Position numbers and translations under genes: made by a program
Shown: positions 10,401-18,600 of the stretch, one piece after another
Numbering within the stretch: the first letter of the stretch is position 1
How the letters are laid out: each line of letters starts with the position of its first letter
Source of the DNA: Corynebacterium sp.
GTDB lineage: Bacteria > Actinomycetota > Actinomycetes > Mycobacteriales > Mycobacteriaceae
NCBI GenBank assembly: GCA_030530875.1
Contig: JAUMUD010000025.1
Span: 1 to 32,050, forward strand
Direction of reading: 5' to 3'
Length of the DNA: 32,050 nt
Notes under the pieces: model-generated
Database searches by the model: none
What the model was told of the DNA's origin: nothing
Seen by the model: only the letters and a program-made list of their open reading frames with translations

Positions 10401-13400
10401 TGCCTTCAACTGATCAGCAAGGGCGGCAAGGGCCTTCTGGGCACCATCCTTATCAGCATCAGTTGCTGCATTGGTATTAGCCGTTTCAGGATTCTCGCTG
10501 GCCATAGCGGTATCCATCGCCTTTGCGGCGTCAACAATAGCCTGCTTGGCCTCATCGCTTGGGGCAGCGGCAATTGCGTCCTTATAGGCCTGCTTCTGCT
10601 CCGGGGTGAGGTTGGTCAAGGAATCAACCTGCGTGTCGTAGGTTTCATTCCATGCGGCAATGGCGCGCTTGAGGGAATCAGCAACATTAGCCTGGCTGAG
10701 GTTATCGCCTGCCAGTGCGGTGTTGAGGTAGAAGTCCTTCGTGGCCTGTGGGAGTGCAGTCATGCCGTTAATAGCGGCCTTAGCTGCATCAATATCAGCC
10801 TGGGTTGCGGCATCGGTGGCTGCATTATAAGCAGCATCCTCGGTGGAAGGATGGCTGCTTGCGGTGGAATCCGTGGCAGTACCCATTACCCCATCGACAT
10901 TCTTTGCCGTTTTGGCAATGGCGTTAGCTTCAGCTGGGGTGGCCTCACTGACAGCACGAAGATAATCAGCCTTCTGTGCTGGGGTGAGGTTGGTGAGGTT
11001 ATTAATGGCATTAACGGCACTATCCTTAACCGCATTCTGGGCTGCGGCTACGGCTGCGGCCACATCACCCACGGTTGGGTTATCGCCATTAAGCTTGGCC
11101 ATTGCCTCATCATAGGCCTGCTTGGCCTCTGGGCTAAGAGTATTCTCATCCACCTGTGGCAGGGCTGCAATAGCGTCCTTGGCACCCTGAATATCCGTGG
11201 CATTAGCAGGGGTATTCTTCTGCTCATCGGTGGCAGTATTGCCAGCGGCAGCATCAACCAAAGCAGCATTATCCAAAATAGCCTTGGCCTGCTCACCCGT
11301 GGTATTAGCCAGGGCATTAATATAGTCCTGCTTCTGCTCTGGGGTGAGGTTGCTCAGGCTATTAATCTTTGCTTCCTGGGCTGCACGAACAGCATCTGCC
11401 AAATCCGCATAGGTGGCATCAGCATTCTGTGCCTTATCAATGCGTGCCTGCAGGGCTGGGTCAATATCACTAATGCCATTGGTCAGGGCATCGGTAGCAC
11501 TCTTTGCTGCCTCACGGTCCGCTGCAGTGGTGGCATCGGTATTGGTCGTTGCAGTTGGATCAGTCAGGGCTGCTGCAGCCTTGGTGGCTGCATCAATAAT
11601 AGCCTCGGCTGCACTACCCGTAGCATCCTTCAACTGCTCCTGATAGCTGGCCTTTTGCTCTGCGGTCAAACCATCAAGGGAATCAATCTTTGCCTTCTGA
11701 ATATCCTTCAGGGCCTGGGCAAGCTCTGCGGTGCTTGGGCGTGGATCGGTCTTGGCAAGAGTTGCCACTGCGGCATCATAGGCTGCCTTTTCCGTATCAC
11801 TCAACTTGCTGGTATCCACATCAAGCGCGGAGACCTCTGCCTGGGCAGCCGCAATATCATCAGCAGTGGCCTCATCGGCACTGCCTTCAGCGGTAGCATC
11901 CTTGGTGACATTATTGACCTTGGTTGCTTCATCTACAAGATTTGCTGCATCCTGGCCATTGGCATTGTCCAGGGCCTTCTTATAGGAATCCTTCTGGGCC
12001 TGGGTGAGTCCATCCAGGGAATCAATCTTTGCCTTCTGGGCATCCTTAATGGCATCAAGCAGGGCTTGGTTAGTACCAGCAGCAGCAATATCGCTGGCGG
12101 CCTTGGTTGCGGCATCACCAGTAAGACCCAAAGCATCTACTGCGGCCTGGGCTGCAGTCTTCGAGGACTCTTCAGGGCTTGTACTCTGGGAAGCGCTATC
12201 CCCACCGGCAGCATTATTTACTGCGGTTGCGGCAGCAATAATGGCGGCGGCATCAGTGGCATTTGGTACGGTGGCCGTACCAGAATCACTCGTACCATTG
12301 AGCTGCTTCTTATAGGAATCCTTCTGGGTATCAGAAAGATTTGGCAGCTCATCAATCTTCTTTTCCTGGGCCAGGCGCAAAACCTCAGCAATCTGACCAT
12401 CGGTCAGACCACTAAGATTATCGGTGGTGGCATTCTGGAATGCACGAATGGCTGCCTGCTCATCCGGAGTATAGGAAGAGTCATTTGGATCCAGGGTTAC
12501 ACCAAGGGCGGTGATGGCGGAATCAGCTGCCGTCTTGGAACCTGCGGTTGCGACCGTGGTATTGCTCAGTGGGTCACTTGCACCCATCGCGGAATTGACA
12601 CTCTGTGCGGCGCTAAGAATAGTACTTGCACCGGTACCAGCTGCGGCATCAACCTGCTTCTTGTACTCAGTCTTCTGTGCCTCAGTCAGGTATGGCAGGG
12701 CATCAATCTGATCCTTGACGCTGCTACGAGTATTGCTTGCGGCATCCTTGACTGCCTGAGCAACCTCACTCACAGTCATGCTGCTATTGGTATCCGCAAG
12801 CTTCTGGTAGGTTGGATCTGTTTCGGCGACACCGAGGGCCTTAAGCTCTGCCAAAGCAGCAGCCTTATCCTCTGCACTAGCAGTATTCGTATTCTCTGCT
12901 GCATTATCAGCCATGGCATCACTAACAGCCTTGGCGGAGTCGAAGATCTTCTTATAATCGGCCACGGATGCCGTCGAAGGATCAAGGGCATCAATAGCAG
13001 CCTTATAGGAATCAAGCTGCGCTGGGGTCAGATTTGGGAAGCGGTTGGCATCTTCAAAAGCATCCTTGAATGCATTCTTCAGTGCGGTGGCAATATCACC
13101 ATCAGTGCTGGCGCTATCAATCACACCGTCAAAGGCGGTTTCTGCATCGCCGGTAAGACCAAGCTCGCTGGCAACAGCCTTGGCAGCTGCCTTATCGGCA
13201 TCAGTTGCTGCCACAGCATTTTGCGTAGCGGTTGGGTTCGCTGCCATAGCAGCATCCACACTGGCAGCAGCATTGGCAATGGCAAAGCCATCCGCACCAG
13301 TAGCATCCAGCTGGGAAAGATAATCAGCCTTCTGTGCTGGGGTCAGGTTAGTAAGGGAATTAATACGATCGGCTGGAGTCAGCTTGGCATCAGCAACAAT

Positions 13401-14723
13401 GGCATCAGCTTCCTCAACACTCTTGGCTGCCTGAAGCTGCTTAATATAATCAGCCTTGCGGGTGTCATTAACCTGGGTACTTGGGAGATCAAGAATCTCA
13501 TCCAGCTGGGACTTATAGGTGGACAGCGCTGGGAAGGAAGTCTCAGGGGTCAGGGTCAAAATAGCATTTGGCCCCAGAGCATCACGATCGGAAGTCGTGG
13601 AAACCGAATCAACACCATCCTCACCCAGGGTCACCGAGTTATTGGAATCAATGGTGAAACCACGGTAGGTGGTGGAAGCAGTATAGGTACCATAAGGTGC
13701 ACCGACAGCGGAGGAAGAAGCATTGGATGCAACGGTACGGGTGGTGTCCCCAACCTTATAGGTGACATCGAAGCCAAGGTTATTGACAACACTGACGGAA
13801 GCACGTGCTACCTGAAGGAATGGCTGGTTAACACTGAAGAAGCCATTCCAACCGGTGCGGTTCCAGGAAATGAGCTTATTAGAGCCGTCACCAGCAACAT
13901 TAATATTGGATTCGGCCTGGCGGTAACCCTCATAAATATCAGCGAAGAGTCGGGCGTTCTTGTCGATCTGAACATCACTTGCACTCAGCGCAGTATCAGA
14001 GAAGTCCACCGTACCAGTGGCCTTCTGCTGCACAGTAATGGTGATCTTATCGCCGGTCAGCCAACGTACACGGGAGGAATCATTGGATGCGGTAGGCACA
14101 CTCACCCAATGCACACTGTCCATGGCGCCGAGGTTGTTCATATTATCGGTGTTCTTAGAACCATCCGACTTGAATGGCGAAGCACCAGTCTCATTTGTTG
14201 AATTTGGCGTAGTTACTGCAGTATCAACAGGGGTGCTAATACCATCAGCAGTAGTGTAGGTGACACTGGTGACTTCGCTATTATCACCAGTATCGCTGCC
14301 AATCACTGGCAGGGCAAAGTAAAAGACCGGCTTATTAGCATCGGTCTCATTTGCCTGGTCAGTGTCCTTGTCAACCACATAGGTCAAAGTCCAGGTGATG
14401 GTATCACCGGCACTGGCCCAGTACTTCTTATTGCCCTGGGCATCAGTGATATCTGCAGTAACGGTACGATAGGTTGCGTTATAGAACCAGGTACCATCCT
14501 CCAAGTCTGCAGTGTAGTTACCAAAAGCAGCATTACCCGACCTTGGGTCATAATCGCCATAAATCTGGCCGCTGTGGCCAACCGCCGTGGAAAGAACATC
14601 CGATGGGTAGGCATTAGCCATTGGCTGGTTGAGAGCTGGCACTGCAAGAGTGCCAACAGAAATACTGGTGGCCACCGCCATAGTGCCCAGCAACTGGTAG
14701 ATAGAGCGCTTGCCGTATTGCAC
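7461..14723 (-). CDS. Giant helical-repeat surface adhesin with LAMTG sorting signal
   Basis: 2420 aa from a GTG start at 14723 with an AAGGA site 6 bases upstream. Residues 1-38 are a signal peptide with the motif YGKRSIYQLL. Residues about 36-400 are a beta-rich head homologous to that of the truncated neighbour (GQIYGDYD, a Cna-B-like stretch with APYGTYTASTT). About 16 three-helix modules follow (NLTPEQKQSYKD core with a downstream VDAxMGG), Ebh/FIVAR/GA-like and most alike near the C-terminus. Then come a pre-anchor helical domain (RYTNASAEVKKAFED), hydrophobic segment 1 (about 2288-2308, ending WYY), a Gly/Ala/Asn linker of about 75 aa, and LAMTG at 2388-2392 with a second hydrophobic stretch and RRRKES. 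LAXTG is the type used by class E sortases. No cysteine was noticed. Probable cell-wall-linked adhesin; ligand unknown. Confidence 0.95.
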   Translation of the reverse strand: MQYGKRSIYQLLGTMAVATSISVGTLAVPALNQPMANAYPSDVLSTAVGHSGQIYGDYDPRSGNAAFGNYTADLEDGTWFYNATYRTVTADITDAQGNKKYWASAGDTITWTLTYVVDKDTDQANETDANKPVFYFALPVIGSDTGDNSEVTSVTYTTADGISTPVDTAVTTPNSTNETGASPFKSDGSKNTDNMNNLGAMDSVHWVSVPTASNDSSRVRWLTGDKITITVQQKATGTVDFSDTALSASDVQIDKNARLFADIYEGYRQAESNINVAGDGSNKLISWNRTGWNGFFSVNQPFLQVARASVSVVNNLGFDVTYKVGDTTRTVASNASSSAVGAPYGTYTASTTYRGFTIDSNNSVTLGEDGVDSVSTTSDRDALGPNAILTLTPETSFPALSTYKSQLDEILDLPSTQVNDTRKADYIKQLQAAKSVEEADAIVADAKLTPADRINSLTNLTPAQKADYLSQLDATGADGFAIANAAASVDAAMAANPTATQNAVAATDADKAAAKAVASELGLTGDAETAFDGVIDSASTDGDIATALKNAFKDAFEDANRFPNLTPAQLDSYKAAIDALDPSTASVADYKKIFDSAKAVSDAMADNAAENTNTASAEDKAAALAELKALGVAETDPTYQKLADTNSSMTVSEVAQAVKDAASNTRSSVKDQIDALPYLTEAQKTEYKKQVDAAAGTGASTILSAAQSVNSAMGASDPLSNTTVATAGSKTAADSAITALGVTLDPNDSSYTPDEQAAIRAFQNATTDNLSGLTDGQIAEVLRLAQEKKIDELPNLSDTQKDSYKKQLNGTSDSGTATVPNATDAAAIIAAATAVNNAAGGDSASQSTSPEESSKTAAQAAVDALGLTGDAATKAASDIAAAGTNQALLDAIKDAQKAKIDSLDGLTQAQKDSYKKALDNANGQDAANLVDEATKVNNVTKDATAEGSADEATADDIAAAQAEVSALDVDTSKLSDTEKAAYDAAVATLAKTDPRPSTAELAQALKDIQKAKIDSLDGLTAEQKASYQEQLKDATGSAAEAIIDAATKAAAALTDPTATTNTDATTAADREAAKSATDALTNGISDIDPALQARIDKAQNADATYADLADAVRAAQEAKINSLSNLTPEQKQDYINALANTTGEQAKAILDNAALVDAAAGNTATDEQKNTPANATDIQGAKDAIAALPQVDENTLSPEAKQAYDEAMAKLNGDNPTVGDVAAAVAAAQNAVKDSAVNAINNLTNLTPAQKADYLRAVSEATPAEANAIAKTAKNVDGVMGTATDSTASSHPSTEDAAYNAATDAATQADIDAAKAAINGMTALPQATKDFYLNTALAGDNLSQANVADSLKRAIAAWNETYDTQVDSLTNLTPEQKQAYKDAIAAAPSDEAKQAIVDAAKAMDTAMASENPETANTNAATDADKDGAQKALAALADQLKAAGVDTTQQPYSYVNDDNPTVGQLAEAVKAAKDAAKQAAKQAIDALDNLTPEQKQSYKDQIDTADATAADDIVTGATNVNTGMDPQADTSAIASKPVTSQDTAAAQAALDAITNIPSLIDDFKAQANSATDPATLAKVVLDALNASKEAAKQAIDALNNLTPAQKQSYKDDIDAAKGAAQINSIVDGATQVDTGMGATDPTSVTTPATSNDIAAAKKALEDLGFTESDDYYTQLNADNLTAGQVADIVLKATRNASVAALNKLTNLTDEQRESYKQQIESADSNTANSILGTATNVDAVMGGNPSQDQSTAAANPKSTQDVTAATAAINAMTNLDDATKQQFIDELGTDTTQADVAATVLKALDAAKEAAKQAIDALTNLTPEQKQSYKDSIDAAKGAEAINKIVETATNVDAIMGGNPSTEQSASAINPKTDADVAAATAAINALSNLDDATKQRYLDELGTDSSQAQVADTVMHALSASKDAAKAAIEALDNLTPEQKQSYKDAVDAANGADAINKIVETATNVDAVMSGNPSTDQSTAAEAAKITADVDAATAAINAMTNLDDAAKQQYLDELGTDASQADVANTVMKALNSSKDAAKAAIDSMENLTPEQKDSYKNAIDAATNPETVTNTLTSAGNIDAVMGGEAGDKATAANTAAPSDQDKAAAKDAINALSNLSDEEKQSFLDRVDNAGNQADVAKAVMDALNASKTAAKNAIDAMKNLTDDEKTQAKDAIDAAATIAAITSVVTTNDTTNTNRFNSALDQAKQALAQAQTEYENVRYTNASAEVKKAFEDNIARLQNLIASAEAVDGATDVSAADLYAYASDLGTSEEALDGVEAKKFNWMPIILLAGGLGVAGAAWYYFNNVAPATAAANGAAGAAGAGAAGAGATANGAGSTAAGSSNGVIAGDQNNQANGAQSGQANGTATTGAAGQDAQASASRGVLAMTGANVSELGLLALALLAVGGVFAARRRKES
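7794..7868 (-). other. Hydrophobic segment 1 of the 2420-aa protein
   Basis: Residues about 2286-2310: NWMPIILLAGGLGVAGAAWY and following. It stands about 80 residues before LAMTG. The preceding flank carries Lys-Lys, and the following linker has almost no charge, which does not fit a simple stop-transfer segment in the inner membrane. Confidence 0.8.
8200..9600 (-). repeat. 345-bp tandem coding repeats of the 2420-aa gene
   Basis: The tcttatagga-type sequence recurs at 8546, 8891, 9236 and (diverged) 9581, each exactly 345 bp apart. Units encode about 115 aa: one NLTPEQKxSY module plus one ADVxAATAAINAxSNLDDAxK linking module. Upstream units are shorter or more diverged. Confidence 0.85.
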
Positions 14724-14743
14724 TTAGTATCCTTTATTGCTCG

Positions 14744-14771
14744 ATATTATTGGAATGGGAAACTGTGAAAA
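14744..14771 (-). promoter_or_regulatory. Candidate promoter of the 2420-aa gene
   Basis: On the minus strand, TTTTCA (14766-14771), a 16-base spacer and TAATAT (14744-14749), about 20 bases before the GTG start. This is a sequence match only; other AT-rich hexamers lie nearby. Confidence 0.35.
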
Positions 14772-15028
14772 ATAGTTGATGTGCTGCACTTTTAATGAAC
14801 AGCGAGCTCTAAGTTCCACAAAGCAAAGTACAGAATAATCAAAGTTTTCCCAGCAGTCCACCCAAAAACCTGAACATCTTAAGAGTCACCTGTGAGTGCC
14901 AAAATTTAAGCTCACATTACCCACAGCGCGTGTTCAGCTTGCATAAAACTATCCCACACGCAATTCTCCACTTTGTTCAACAAAAACTAAGCTGACGTGG
15001 ACTAATCAACAATTTCATACAAGGAAAC

Positions 15029-15086
15029 AAAATCCTCCCCTCCTTCACATTGTTTTGCCAGCAAGGAGGGAAATTCGGAGGATTTT
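15029..15086. terminator. Strong two-part hairpin, possibly a bidirectional terminator
   Basis: AAAATCCTCC (15029-15038) pairs with GGAGGATTTT (15077-15086). Immediately inside, CCTCCTT (15039-15045) pairs with AAGGAGG (15063-15069). This gives a 17-bp stem with one asymmetric bulge and A/T tracts at both feet, as in bidirectional terminators. The upstream operon already has a terminator at 15600-15628, so this hairpin suggests a further transcript in between, or a leader structure of the 2420-aa gene. Confidence 0.5.
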
Positions 15087-15091
15087 CCAAT

Positions 15092-15107
15092 TATGATTTA
15101 AATCACA
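15092..15107. promoter_or_regulatory. GlxR/CRP-like binding site
   Basis: The sequence reads TATGA-TTTAAA-TCACA, or TGTGA-N6-TCATA on the minus strand. It matches the cAMP-receptor type consensus TGTGA-N6-TCACA at 9 of 10 defined positions and contains the perfect palindrome TGATTTAAATCA. GlxR is the CRP-type regulator of corynebacteria. It lies about 370 bp upstream of the 2420-aa gene. Confidence 0.4.
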
Positions 15108-15288
15108 TACTAAAATCTAGGGCATTTCCACTTATGATCTACTTATTTTCTATTTAGCCAAGTTTTAGCAAAAACTTATATTCCAAATCCGCAATACAAC
15201 GCGTATTTTCTGATACACAAACCAGCAACCACTTATGCCCTACCCCTCGAATAACTCCATTTGGCAATTCGGGACTTAGATATATTGT

Positions 15289-15482
15289 GATCGCCCTACC
15301 CTCTCAGGCAACGGGAGGCGGATTTGCTACTTCCGTCCTCACCGGGGCGCTTCTTTCTTGCGTTAAACACTTTCGTGCCTAAAGCCTCCAGGTGAAGATT
15401 TCCAAGCAAGTTGGCGATCTAACCACAGAGGGCCACAAGAAAATTACTCTTATATCTCATCTCCTCTCGAAATTGGAGATGA
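15289..15482. ncRNA. Possible structured RNA, strand uncertain
   Basis: GATCGCC (15289-15295) and GGCGATC (15413-15419) could close a multi-branched fold of about 130 bases that contains several short hairpins (for example CAC-TTTC-GTG). TCATCTCC/GGAGATGA (15457-15464 and 15475-15482) forms a separate hairpin. On the plus strand TTGGCA (15261-15266) and TATTGT (15283-15288) are 16 bases apart just before the fold. No known RNA family was recognised. Confidence 0.3.
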
Positions 15483-15599
15483 CCGTGGCTTATGCCATGA
15501 ACTAGTTCTTACGAGACGTTCCGGACATTAATTCCCTGTAGCAAAGCTGCGCTCCCAAGCCCCCTAATTCCCGCGTGGACAAATCCCTACCCGAAAATG

Positions 15600-15628
15600 A
15601 AAAAGGTATGAGCCCGAAGACCCATACC
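15600..15628 (-). terminator. Rho-independent terminator of the three-gene repeat-protein operon
   Basis: On the minus strand, GGTATGGGTC and GGCTCATACC form a 10-bp stem (two G-U pairs) with a TTCG tetraloop, followed by TTTTT. It begins 22 bases after the stop codon at 15651-15653. Confidence 0.9.
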
Positions 15629-15650
15629 CAATTCCGCTTTATACCGTGGC

Positions 15651-18600
15651 CTAGCGCTCCCGGCGGCGACGCAATGTAAATGCGCCACCAAGGGCGATAA
15701 GCACCATGGCCAGCACGGCAATGCCGCGAACTTGTGCACCGGTAATTGCAAGCGTGCCCTTCGCAGGAGCCGCAACCGGAGCAGGTGCTGGTGCAGGAGC
15801 AGGTTCCCTGCTTGGCTCAGGGGTAGCCGTTGGTGCCGGGGCTGGTGGCACTGTTGGCTCAGGAGTGGCCGGCTGATTATTCAGCACGTACCAGATAGCA
15901 CCGCCCACACCAAGGGCACCAACACCAAGCAGGATTGGCAGCCAATTGATGCTGTGCTGTTCCACACCATCAAGGGCATCCGAAGCAGCGGTGAGATTAT
16001 TCGACGCAGTGGTGAGGTCCGCCGCAGTAACATTATCCATACCGTTGGTTTCATCGGCGGAGGCAATGAGTGAGGTGAGCGCAGCGACACGGTCCTCAAA
16101 GGCCTTCTTTGCATCAGCCGAGGCATTGGTATAACGCACCTGGTCATACTGTGCCTTAGCCTGAGTCAGAGCATCTTTGGCCTTAGCCAGTGCATCAGTG
16201 AAGCGCGAAGTATTAGTGTTCTTCGCAGAAGCAAGTAGGCTATCCAGATTGGTGAGTTCAGCCTCATCAATCTGCTTCTTCACCGTGGCCTTTTCCTCAT
16301 CACTGAGGTTCTTCAGCGGATCAATCTGATTCTTGGCATTCTGGCGTGTTGCCCCATCAATTGCCGAGGCAACAGTCGTACCAGACTTGGCATTATCAAT
16401 CTGGTCCTCGTAGCTCTTCTTCTGCTCATCAGTCAGGCTAGAGAGCGTACCCACACTCTCCTTCGCAGCCTTCTTGGCAGCATCCAGCGCCTCAAGAACA
16501 GTGGTTGCCACATCAGCCTCAGTACCATTTGTAGCAAGCTTATCGGTAAAACCCTTACGGGTATCCGCATCAAGATTACTCAGCGCATCAATCGCAGCAG
16601 TTGCTGCCGCCACATCAGCAGTCGTCTTTAGCGCACCAGTAGCAGCAGTCTTCTGCTCATCACTTGGATTCTCCCCCATCACCGCATCAATGGTGCTAGC
16701 GGAAGTAACCACAGCATTAATAGCAGCAGCGCCAATAGCCGAATCCACCGAGTCCTTATAGGAGCTCTTCTGGTCCAGGGTCAGGTTTGTGAGTGCATCA
16801 ATACTCTTCTTTGCTGCACTCTTAGCAGCATCCAACGCCTCAAGAACAGTAGCTGCCACATCAGCCTCAGTACTATTCGTAGCAAGCTTATCGGTAAAAC
16901 CCTTACGGGTATTCGCATCAAGATTACTCAGCGCATCAATCGCAGCAGTTGCTGCCGCCACATCAGCAGTCGTCTTTAGCGCACCAGTAGCAGCAGTCTT
17001 CTGCTCATCACTTGGATTCTCCCCCATCACAGCATCAATGGTGCTGGCGGAGCTAAGGAGCGTCTTAATCGCCTCGCCACCATTGGCAGCATCAACAGCG
17101 GACTTATAGGAAGTCTTCTGCTCAGGGGTGAGTTTTGTGAGTTCATCAATGCTGTTCTTGGCAGCAGTCTTATCATCCTTCACGGCATTGAGGACAGTAT
17201 TTACCACATCGGCCTGGGAGGTATTCGTACCCAGGGCAGTGATATAGTTCTGCCTTGCGGTGTCATCAAGACTGCTCAGCGCATTAATAGCAGCAGTTGC
17301 TGCAGTCACATCAGCATCGGTCTTAGCCGTAGCAGCGCTTAGGTTGCCACCCATCACGGAATCCACATTGGTCGCACTCTCAAGAATCTTGGGTGCAGTG
17401 AGTGCATCAACGTCCTTCACCTGGGACTTATAGCTTTCGCGCTGTTCATCAGTGAGGTTCTTCAGCTGATTGAATTTCGCAATAGTCGTATTGCGGGTTG
17501 CATCAATAAGTGCCTGAGCGACATCGCCCGCGGTGACATTAGGAGCCGAAACCTGCTGATAATAGTCATCCGTGGTGGTGAAACCAAGCTTCTTCAGTGC
17601 CGCCTGGGCGGCAGCAATATCGGCATCAGTTGCGAGATCAGTTCCACTGCTCTTTGGATCAGAAGCACCCATCGCGGTGTCGACCGCAGTTGCACCACTA
17701 ACAATCGTGACGATCGTGCCGGCACCAGGGGTTGCGCCGATGGCCGCCAAATACGAACTCTTCTGATCCTCAGTCAGATTCTTCAACCCATTAATGGAAT
17801 TGGTCGCAATGGACTTGGATTGCGCAATTGCCCGCACAAGAAATGGGAACATTTCGCCGTATGGAATATGACTATCCAGACCGTTATTGTAATCCGCTAG
17901 GTCCGTAGAAGGAAGATTAGTGAGCTTAGCCAGAGCGGCCTTTGCTGCATCATAATCCTCTAGTTCTGTATCTTCCGTGGCAAAACCGGATGTATCACCA
18001 TTCGGGTTCATAGAAATATTGGAATTTTTCGCGCCTTGGAAGATTTTATCGCGGGTACGCCCTGAATCGGGGTTATCGATCTTTTCCTTGTAGTAGGTCT
18101 TTTGTTCTTCCGTAAGGTACTGAAAACCATCAATCTGCTTCTTCAGATCATCAACCTGGGCATTTTCAGCACTTTTAACGGCAGCAGCAAGCTGACCAAT
18201 GGTTGGGGAGGCATCATTAATATAGCTGTACGGTGTGGCGCTTAGATCCACGCCCATACTTTGCAGCTGTGCTGCAAGTCCGGCGATAGCTGCCTGGGCT
18301 GCGGCTTTATCGGTATCTGTAGCCGGCGTCGTGTCTGCGGTCTCTGGGTTTTCTTCACCCATGGCGGTATTAACCTTGGTGGCTCCACTGACAGCAGCCG
18401 CCTTGGAGGTATCGTCAAGGGCCGAGGAAATTGCGCTCGTATAGGTATTCTTCTGTGAACCGAGCAGATTTCCTAGAAGTCCGATCTTATTCTGATAGTA
18501 CGTATCCCAGGTGACAGTGGCGACATTCGTAATATTTGCAATACTAGATAGCGGATCCCCTAAACTCGGAGTATTCGATGTCACCCATGAACGTTGTGGT

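Larger units (their letters stand above)
14724..15650. other. Long gene-free region (927 bp) with several structured elements
   Basis: No reading frame with a convincing start and ribosome site was found. The left two thirds are AT-rich and the segment 15285-15540 is richer in GC. It holds a candidate promoter for the 2420-aa gene (14744-14771), a strong two-part hairpin (15029-15086), a GlxR/CRP-like palindrome (15092-15107), a direct repeat of ccacttatg (15129 and 15231), a folded-looking segment with a GATCGCC/GGCGATC closing stem (15289-15419), a further hairpin (15457-15482) and the terminator of the upstream operon (15600-15628). Confidence 0.7.

Noticed and set aside
8976-14201. Plus-strand open frame of 1741 codons opposite the 2420-aa gene
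   Set aside because: It is a mirror of the biased, repeated codons of the real gene. It has no ribosome site, no signal peptide and Leu/Ile/Gly/Ser/Cys-rich nonsense composition, while the minus strand encodes signal peptide, repeats and LAMTG in one frame.
15300-15345. CTCTCAGGCAACGGGAGG resembles part of a glycine riboswitch
   Set aside because: The essential upstream half of the aptamer is missing and no glycine-related gene follows.
480-17130. Regular repeats could suggest CRISPR or other non-coding arrays
   Set aside because: The periods are multiples of three, the repeats are translated in one frame, and there are no unique spacers.
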